NCBI GenBank assembly: GCA_004369085.1
Contig: ML210357.1
Span: 1-26,384 of the forward strand
Reading direction: 5' to 3'
From: Coprinopsis marcescibilis
Taxonomy: Eukaryota > Basidiomycota > Agaricomycetes > Agaricales > Psathyrellaceae
Length of the DNA: 26,384 nt
This document shows positions 20,667 through 26,384 of the stretch, piece after piece; the stretch's first letter is position 1, and each line of letters opens with the position of its first letter. A program made the translations under genes and the position numbers. The notes beneath the pieces were generated by a model. It made no database searches. It was not told the origin of the DNA and saw nothing but the letters and a program-made list of their open reading frames with translations.

Positions 20667-23600
20667 TCAATTATAGATATTCCAGCTCTAAAAAGAGGGG
20701 GTAAAACACATCAACACCCGCTCACACAAACCCCAAAACAAAGTACGAAGAAACTCACCTTGCGCCACCTCAACCCCTTGCTCTCCGCAATCGGCCCATG
20801 AATCCCAAACGCCAAACTCTTAAACCACCAAAAGCTCCCAACCAACAACACAACACACACCCCAAACGTGATCGCCTTTGTCTTTTCGCTCAACCGGCGC
20901 GCGGAGAACACGAAATGGTCAAGGACGTGCGCAAGCATCAGCACCGAAAAGTACAGCGTCGGGAGGTAATGATGTAGGTACGTCACTCGGCCCATAATCA
21001 AGAACGGCACTAAACCAAAAACCCATCAGCAAACCCATCCACCCATCCCCAAACACATCCAACGCAACTCACCGAAATGGAAAAACCACCCAAACAACGC
21101 AATCTTGCCCACATACACGAAATGCTCCCACTCCCTCGCATCCATATCAACATACCGCCTCTGCCTCCTCAACACATACCACCCAAACGTCAGCACACCC
21201 ACCACCAAGCTCACCGTCCCGCCCCACCAGATAACCGGCGTGCCGAGGAGGTAGTACTTGATCTGCGTGTCACCCCAGCCGCACATGCGCAGCCCCAGAT
21301 GCAGCAGCGGCCAGTCAAAGGGCTTGGACGCCAGGATATCTTCCTTGTCCGGGTCAGGCACCAGCGCGTTGTTCGACGTCATCATCGCCACGTTCAAGTG
21401 CCAGAAATCGCGCAGGAAGGGAGACCTGTAGAGCTTCATGTCGCCAGCGGGCACTAGCGTGGAGGGGTCAAAGTAATCAGCACCACCGAACTGCACCACA
21501 CCAAAGATAAGAAAAGAAAAGACAACTCACATCGGTCGTTCCAATGGCTCTCCACATTCCAATACGTATGCACATCATCCACATTGTTCTCCTTATCACA
21601 GCTAACCTCGATCTGCTTGAAGCCCCACTGCGGCAACACTGCATTCGCAGCCGACAAATAGCACCCCAGCACCTGATGCTTAAACCTCAACCGCGTAGTC
21701 AACGAATGTATCCGGTCCACAGCATTCCCCTTGCCGCGCTTAATATCATCCACAACCTCCACCTTCCAATAATCATGCTTATCCCCAATCGTCGCATTCC
21801 CATAGCACGACACCTCATAGTTCAGCTTCGTCACCGGCGCCACCACCGAGTGCGAGTGCAGGTTGCGCGTGGTCGGCACGTGGTTCAGCCGGATGACGTC
21901 CCCGTTTTGCAGGTACCGCAGCTCGCCCTCAGGGTCGTACGTCGGCTCGTCCCACCGCGGGAGGATCGTCCAGTCATTGTTCGTGTCCTTGTAGTGGTAG
22001 CACGTCACTTGCTGTTGGTTTGAGCCCACCGGGTAGGTCTGCACGTGCGAGTGCAGCAGTCCCCCGCCCCAGCCCATGTTCTTCAACGTGAGTTTGCTTC
22101 CATACGCGATTTCTAGCGGGAAAGGAGGATGAGGATGAGTATGGCGCGGGAGTGAATGAGATAGCTGAAAGTAACGCACCCAATGGATTCTTGGCGAAAT
22201 CATTCCCGATCAGGTTGGCCTGGAACAAGGACGGCATCTGTGCATCCCCCGGTCCCGAATGGTTCAGAACCAAAAAGTGCACTTTGAACGCAGCCATGAA
22301 CACCAAAATCGGCACCACGATCAGGCACAGCACACGCGCCGCCCAATGTTTCGCTTGCTCTTTCTATCCGCAGGTGCACAAGTCAGCGATAAGACTCGTT
22401 GGATGAACAGGGAGAGGTGCACGTACGACTGTAAGTTTGGTATCCCCAAACTTGTCCCAGAGGTCTTCGATAGTGTAGACACCGACGAGGGAGGTTACGA
22501 ATAGACCGATCATTTTTACGCTGGGGTAGATTGGTTTCAGTAGGAGGAAGAGGCAGGAAGGGAAGATTGCTCGCCTGGTAACGCAGCCGATAGAGATACC
22601 AGTAAAAGTCAACCAAGCCCACCAATCAATGGAGAACGGGCTATCAAATGGTCAGCACTCCATACATACATACCACACACAAAAAGCCCACTCACTCGTA
22701 TTGTTCATTATGGAACCGAGAAAGGCAGAAAACAGTAAGGAACGTGAAGAACAGCAACATAGAATCCAGTAGGATGAACCGAGAGATGACAAGCCAGCCC
22801 ACATCTATAGCCACACCCCATCAGCATCCAGCTACCTTCACAGCAAAAAGGAGACATACCGAGCAAGACCATAAGCGTCGTCAGATGTGCCGCCCACTGG
22901 CTCATCCCGAGCTCCAACGCCGTATACCAAGCAAGCGGCACCATCAGCACCCCAAACGTCGCCATCATAACCCGCATCGCGACAAACGGCACAGTATCCG
23001 GGTACACCTCCCCGCTCTTAAACTCAAACCCCCCATTGTACCCCGACAACAGCCCCGCCAGCCCAACAAGCATCTTCCCCAGCGGCGGGTGCACATCAAA
23101 GTAAAACTCCCGCTTGAGGTAGTGTGACGCAAACTTGCCGAAGTGCGCCTCGTCCCACACCACGATGTTGCTCGCCCCGATCTTGTGGTACCGCGTCCAA
23201 CACGAGAAGAGGGTGTAGATGATAGGCACGATATGCTCCGAATTCTGCCACAGGAACTCCTTCTGCAGTTCTCCATCAGTTAAATGTAGACATACGGTGT
23301 AGACGTAGCTTGTACTTACGACAGAAGTGGGCGGGGGCAGGGGCTGGGCGGGCAGCCGGCCGCTGGCAATGCGGGGTTGGATGGTTCTGACTTTATTATA
23401 GACATCCTTGCCCGCATCGTCGTACTCCTGGTACTCGAACAGCGCCTCCTTCTCTGCTACGCCTCCACCTCCGTGTGCGCCTGAACCTTCGTAAGGCCCA
23501 TCCTCCCCGTGTCCGCCGCCCCGCTGGACAACACGCCGCCGTGCCTTTTCCTCAGACATATAGTGCAGCGGTAGCTCCTCCTCGGCTCGATACGCCTGTC

Positions 23601-23700
23601 GAGTCGTGTTCGAATAATATTCTGCCGGATACGGAACCTCTTCAAAGTCGGATGCAGCGTCGGAAGAGTCGATATCCACCGCTATAGCTGACGGTTGCAT
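20667..23700 (-). CDS. Dolichyl-phosphate-mannose protein O-mannosyltransferase, PMT2 family, 841 aa, 9 exons
   Basis: ER membrane enzyme that transfers mannose from dolichyl phosphate to Ser/Thr of secretory proteins; PMT2 members usually act as heterodimers with PMT1 members. Exons in transcription order: 23700-23320, 23262-22860, 22804-22696, 22640-22427, 22363-22180, 22112-21531, 21453-21073, 21009-20759, 20687-20667; all introns GT-AG, 55-77 nt, phases consistent. The catalytic first loop follows TM1 (HIVPIIYTLFS) and reads VVWDEAHFGKFASHY with the DE pair at 164-165, then FDVHPPLGKMLVGLAG. Further PMT2 marks are SRFILLDSMLLFFTF, NHSGPGDAQMPSLFQANL, the MIR region in exon 6 (GGLLHSHVQTYP, NLHSHSVVAPV, WGFKQIEVSC), and IMGRVTYLHHYLPTLYFS with C-terminal TM helices. 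The last exon adds only SWNIYN. The N-terminal tail before TM1 is about 135 residues, acidic then Gly/Arg-rich; Met48 is a possible alternative start. Confidence 0.95.
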
Positions 23701-24175
23701 TCAACCTATTTGGTACACAGGTAGGGGTTTTGGTGTCCTCCCGTCGAATAAGTAATGGGTAGCCCGAGTTTTGGTTGGTAAAGAAATGTAGTGAGAAAGT
23801 AGGCCAGAAAGAATGGGGATCCCAAGACCTGGAGCCCAGTTGGTCAAGGACCAAGGGAGATCGTGGATGTAGTCGTGGAAGAATAGTTTGATGTCACTGT
23901 GCACGCCGCGCCTGAGCAATTTTGTTTGCCACGTCAATCCAATGCCAATTTCGTTATCTCGCGCATAGGCCCGCAGAATCTTCGGTCACATCACACCGCT
24001 TTTCTGATATCTCAACAGAGAATAGCCATTACGGAGCGAGAGAAATTGTACACAATGAGAGAACGCAAGTACAGGAAGGAAGAGATACTTTTTAATAGTA
24101 GTAAGCAGAAACGAACAAATACAACTATGTATAGACAAGCTAGAGACCCAGGACAACAAGCGAAGTTTTATTCAC
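23701..24175. other. Intergenic region, 475 bp, upstream of the mannosyltransferase gene and downstream of fibrillarin
   Basis: No open frame with support. It should hold the promoter of the PMT2-type gene and the 3' end of the fibrillarin transcript. Confidence 0.6.
24167..24172 (-). terminator. Candidate poly(A) signal of the fibrillarin gene
   Basis: On the minus strand AATAAA begins four bases after the fibrillarin TAA. If used, it would give a very short 3' UTR of perhaps 15-35 nt. Fungal poly(A) signals are loose, so this is only a candidate. Confidence 0.3.
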
Positions 24176-25472
24176 TTAGGTCTTTTTTGCGTGCCGTTGG
24201 TAGATGGCTAGAAAAGGCCGTCGTGAGTCTCATCGTAAAAATATGAGAAGCAGCGCGGATACTTACCAGATACCATGGCATGGTCACGCTCATACGGCTC
24301 CAGAGTGACTTGCTCGAGCGGCTTGAACTGTCCCTCACGCAGCTTGGCAACCTCTGCGGCGAACACAGTTTCGGGAGCCATAGTCGAGTCGATACACGAC
24401 GCCTTGATGGAAATGACACAGTGGCCACCATCCTTCAAGAACGACTGCGCATTGTGGACGACGATACGCGCCTGATCAGGCTGAGCGACATCGGCAAAGA
24501 TAACATCCACAATGGGCAGCAGCATGCGGTATCTGTTGGGCAGACGTGCATCCTCAACAATGGCTGCAGAGCGCATCAGCAAAAACCCATTATAAAAAGC
24601 AGCGGCGAGACATACGGATAACGTTCGTCCTCTTTTTCGCCATGTTGATAAGATCTCGTCCAGAACGGGGAGAGAACTCAACAGCGTAGACCGTACCCTC
24701 CTAAAAACCCAAAAACATCAACACCAATCTCTTTCCGCACAAGAGAAAGACATACGGGTCCAACAATATCAGCAACATGGCTGACACTAGTTCCACTAGC
24801 AGCACCGAGGTACAAAACCTTTGCACCAGGCTTGATGAAAATCTCATCGAGCCCACCAAGCACACCCGCCGCCAACTTGCTCCTGAACGGATTCCACACG
24901 CGATACTCAGTTTTGGTGCCCTCCTCGGCGCCATCGATCGATATCCTCTTCTCGCCATAGACAGAGTCGCCGGGGACGAGATTCTTGGTGACCAACATAT
25001 GTTCCTTGCCCTTCGCAATGAAGACACCAGCGTGTCTGTGGGGCTCGAGCACGACGTTGCTGCCGCCTCTCCCACCTCGCGCTCCTCCACGCCCTCCACG
25101 GCCAGCGCCACCCCGTCCACCGGGTGCACCGCGTCCTCCACCACGGCCTCCACCACGTCCAGGCGGTCCTAAAAAAACAACCCAAAGGCAGAATAAGCAT
25201 TGGTGCAAAGGACAGCGCATGGGAAGGTAGAATAGAATAGAACGTACCGCCGCGTCCACCAAATCCACCACCTCGGCCACCCCGTCCTCCTCCTCGTCCA
25301 CCACGATCGCCCCCTCCAAAGCCACCCCGGCCACCCCCAAAGCCACCACCTCGTCCACCCCCACGATCTCCACCTCCAAACCCACCACGTCCACCAGATT
25401 GTCCTGCACACACACCCAAAACATCAGCACGAACCCCCATAAAAAATAAAAACCCAACACACCGAAAGCCAT
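24176..25472 (-). CDS. NOP1: Fibrillarin, snoRNP rRNA 2'-O-methyltransferase, 330 aa, 6 exons
   Basis: Nucleolar methyltransferase of box C/D snoRNPs that 2'-O-methylates rRNA. Exons in transcription order: 25472-25463, 25403-25248, 25168-24756, 24700-24616, 24563-24267, 24207-24176; all introns GT-AG, 52-79 nt, phases consistent. Residues about 4-92 form the Gly/Arg-rich (GAR) domain, built of [17 protein letters not shown] units. The catalytic domain starts [20 protein letters not shown], with AdoMet motif [22 protein letters not shown] at 173-193, [52 protein letters not shown] and [12 protein letters not shown]. The start is a 10-nt first exon encoding MAF plus one base, joined to GQSGGRGG. 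The end is IYQRHAKKT. The size and order match yeast Nop1 and human FBL. The GC-rich GAR DNA creates long false open frames on other frames. Confidence 0.97.
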
Positions 25473-26301
25473 TTCTTTCACACCCACACTAACAATCCTT
25501 CTTTTTCTTCAAGTACTATGCTCGTCTTTTGCTTCCGCAAAAAGATGTTTTAGGTTTAACAAAAACGGACGTCTTTGTTGTTCTTCGGCGTCGGGAGAGA
25601 GAAGAGAAGAGTGGGACGACGAAGAGTTATGGATCGTTCTTGATGCGCTGCAGCGTTGAGCACGACAAAACAAAATTTTGGGCGTTCCGCTTTGGGATTG
25701 GGATTACTAAGCTGAAGTGCTTGGCGTGGAGTGAAGATAACGGGATACGGGCCGGAGGAGAATCTTATCTTATCTAACTGTGTGAAGCGGAGGCCCAAGG
25801 GCCATACAGAGGTGAGAAACCGCCTTCCGACAAGCCTCCCTTACTGTTTTCATCCCTTGCATTATTCTCTTTATCCTCACATACATTTATTCCACGAGGA
25901 TTGCGCCATGGCCCTCCCGACTTCCCTCCCCTATCCATCATCGCCAATGGGGTTTCCCGATATCGATTGGCGCCCACAGAACCGAATTGATGTGACATAC
26001 TATGTCGGCCGTTTGTCGATTGGATTTGACTTCCTCCATAAGCCCCGACGAGTGTCCAAGTAGCATACCTACGTCTCCGCTATATATTATCTTCCTTGGT
26101 AGCCAACTCAACGTCCAGATCCAAGCCAATCCGTCCCTTTATATCGAATGTTTAATTCTTAGATGCGCACAAATTCCACTGCGATCTATGTCGGCGATTG
26201 CCAGAGGGGATGGATAACACTCTCGGCGATTGCCAGAGGGGATATAACTATCTTCTGATATCTTCAGTCGCTGCTACCTTCCTTCACCTCTGACTCCTAC
26301 C
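25473..26301. promoter_or_regulatory. 829-bp divergent region between fibrillarin and the next plus-strand gene
   Basis: Both genes are transcribed outward from this region, so it must hold both promoters. It has a TATA-like TATATATT at 26081-26088 and a 21-bp direct repeat just upstream of the plus-strand start. No gene was recognised inside; the plus frame beginning MALPTSLPYPSS near 25908 is short and has no family match. Confidence 0.5.
26191..26243. repeat. Two copies of a 21-bp direct repeat in a promoter region
   Basis: The same 21 bases, beginning TCGGCGATTGCC and ending AGAGGGGAT, occur at 26191-26211 and 26223-26243, with related bases (GGATAAC, ATAAC) after each copy. They lie 59-111 bp upstream of the ATG at 26302. 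They could be a duplicated regulatory site or a simple local duplication. Confidence 0.9.
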
Positions 26302-26384
26302 ATGTCGCAGACCAAATTCGTGAGTCAAGCTGTCCCTCTCGAGAGACCACTCTAACCCCTACGAGCAGACCACACAGCACGCAA
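26302..26384 (+). CDS. 5' end of an unidentified gene, cut by the window
   Basis: The ATG at 26302 in the context CTACCATG starts MSQTKF, followed by GTGAGT at 26320 and a 49-nt intron ending in GAGCAG at 26368. The next exon reads TTQHA before the window ends. Intron length and the early position fit the other genes here. Eleven residues are too few to name the product. Confidence 0.6.

Noticed and set aside
21077..22023. Plus-strand open frames rich in His, Pro and Arg over the mannosyltransferase exons
   Set aside because: These are antisense shadows of GC-rich coding exons; the minus-strand gene accounts for the sequence.
23263..23319. Read-through of the first mannosyltransferase intron, since the frame stays open across it
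   Set aside because: GTCGTAAGT and CTGCAG are good splice sites that join TSV to KEFLWQNSEH in phase; the retained peptide STSYVYTVCLHLTDGELQ is not family-like.
24907..25440. Gly/Arg-rich 177-codon minus-strand frame
   Set aside because: It covers the true GAR frame in exon 2 but then runs through the 25169-25247 intron and out of frame into Trp/Arg-rich nonsense.
24678..25487. Long minus-strand open frame of 269 codons over the fibrillarin gene
   Set aside because: It reads the GAR-coding DNA of exon 2 in the wrong frame and runs through introns. The 6-exon fibrillarin model explains the region fully.

Overview
The window looks like nuclear DNA from a basidiomycete fungus, most likely Agaricomycotina. 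Nearly every gene is cut by short GT-AG introns (mostly 49-82 nt), and the readable proteins are fungal: a monocarboxylate-type MFS transporter, eIF4A, a Ypt4/Rab4-like GTPase, F1 epsilon, a PMT2-type O-mannosyltransferase and fibrillarin. An F-box protein with a charged N-terminal coiled coil, a common agaricomycete architecture, supports this. There are no operons, CRISPR arrays, insertion sequences or recognisable tRNA/rRNA genes. I rebuilt the exon structures by hand from frame, splice sites and family motifs.

Layout, left to right: (1) <1-1969 (+), 3' part of an MCT-type MFS transporter with two lesions, a GA-AG intron and an in-frame TAA, so probably decayed. (2) 1970-4405, no convincing gene. 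(3) 4406-6056 (+), eIF4A, 9 exons, complete. (4) 6057-8089, mostly non-coding, upstream of (5) 8090-8725 (+), an intronless dual-specificity phosphatase. (6) 8726-12018, gene-poor, with one cysteine-rich minus-strand ORF of uncertain status. (7) 12019-13156 (-), Rab GTPase, 6 exons, ending in a di-cysteine tail, divergent from (8) 13501-13794 (+), mitochondrial ATP synthase epsilon subunit. (9) 13795-17608, gene-poor. (10) 17609-19771 (-), F-box protein. (11) 20667-23700 (-), PMT2-family mannosyltransferase, 9 exons. (12) 24176-25472 (-), fibrillarin, 6 exons. (13) 26302->26384 (+), the first codons of a gene that runs off the window.

Most genes are unrelated housekeeping genes: translation initiation, rRNA methylation, ER glycosylation, vesicle traffic and ATP synthesis. 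I see no co-regulated cluster and no clear new multi-gene system. The points most worth checking are the two lesions and long introns of the transporter, a Thr in place of the usual catalytic Gln in the Rab together with a 37-residue loop insertion, the recurrence of introns within a few bases of the start codon in four genes, the cysteine-rich ORF, and several short direct repeats in non-coding DNA.
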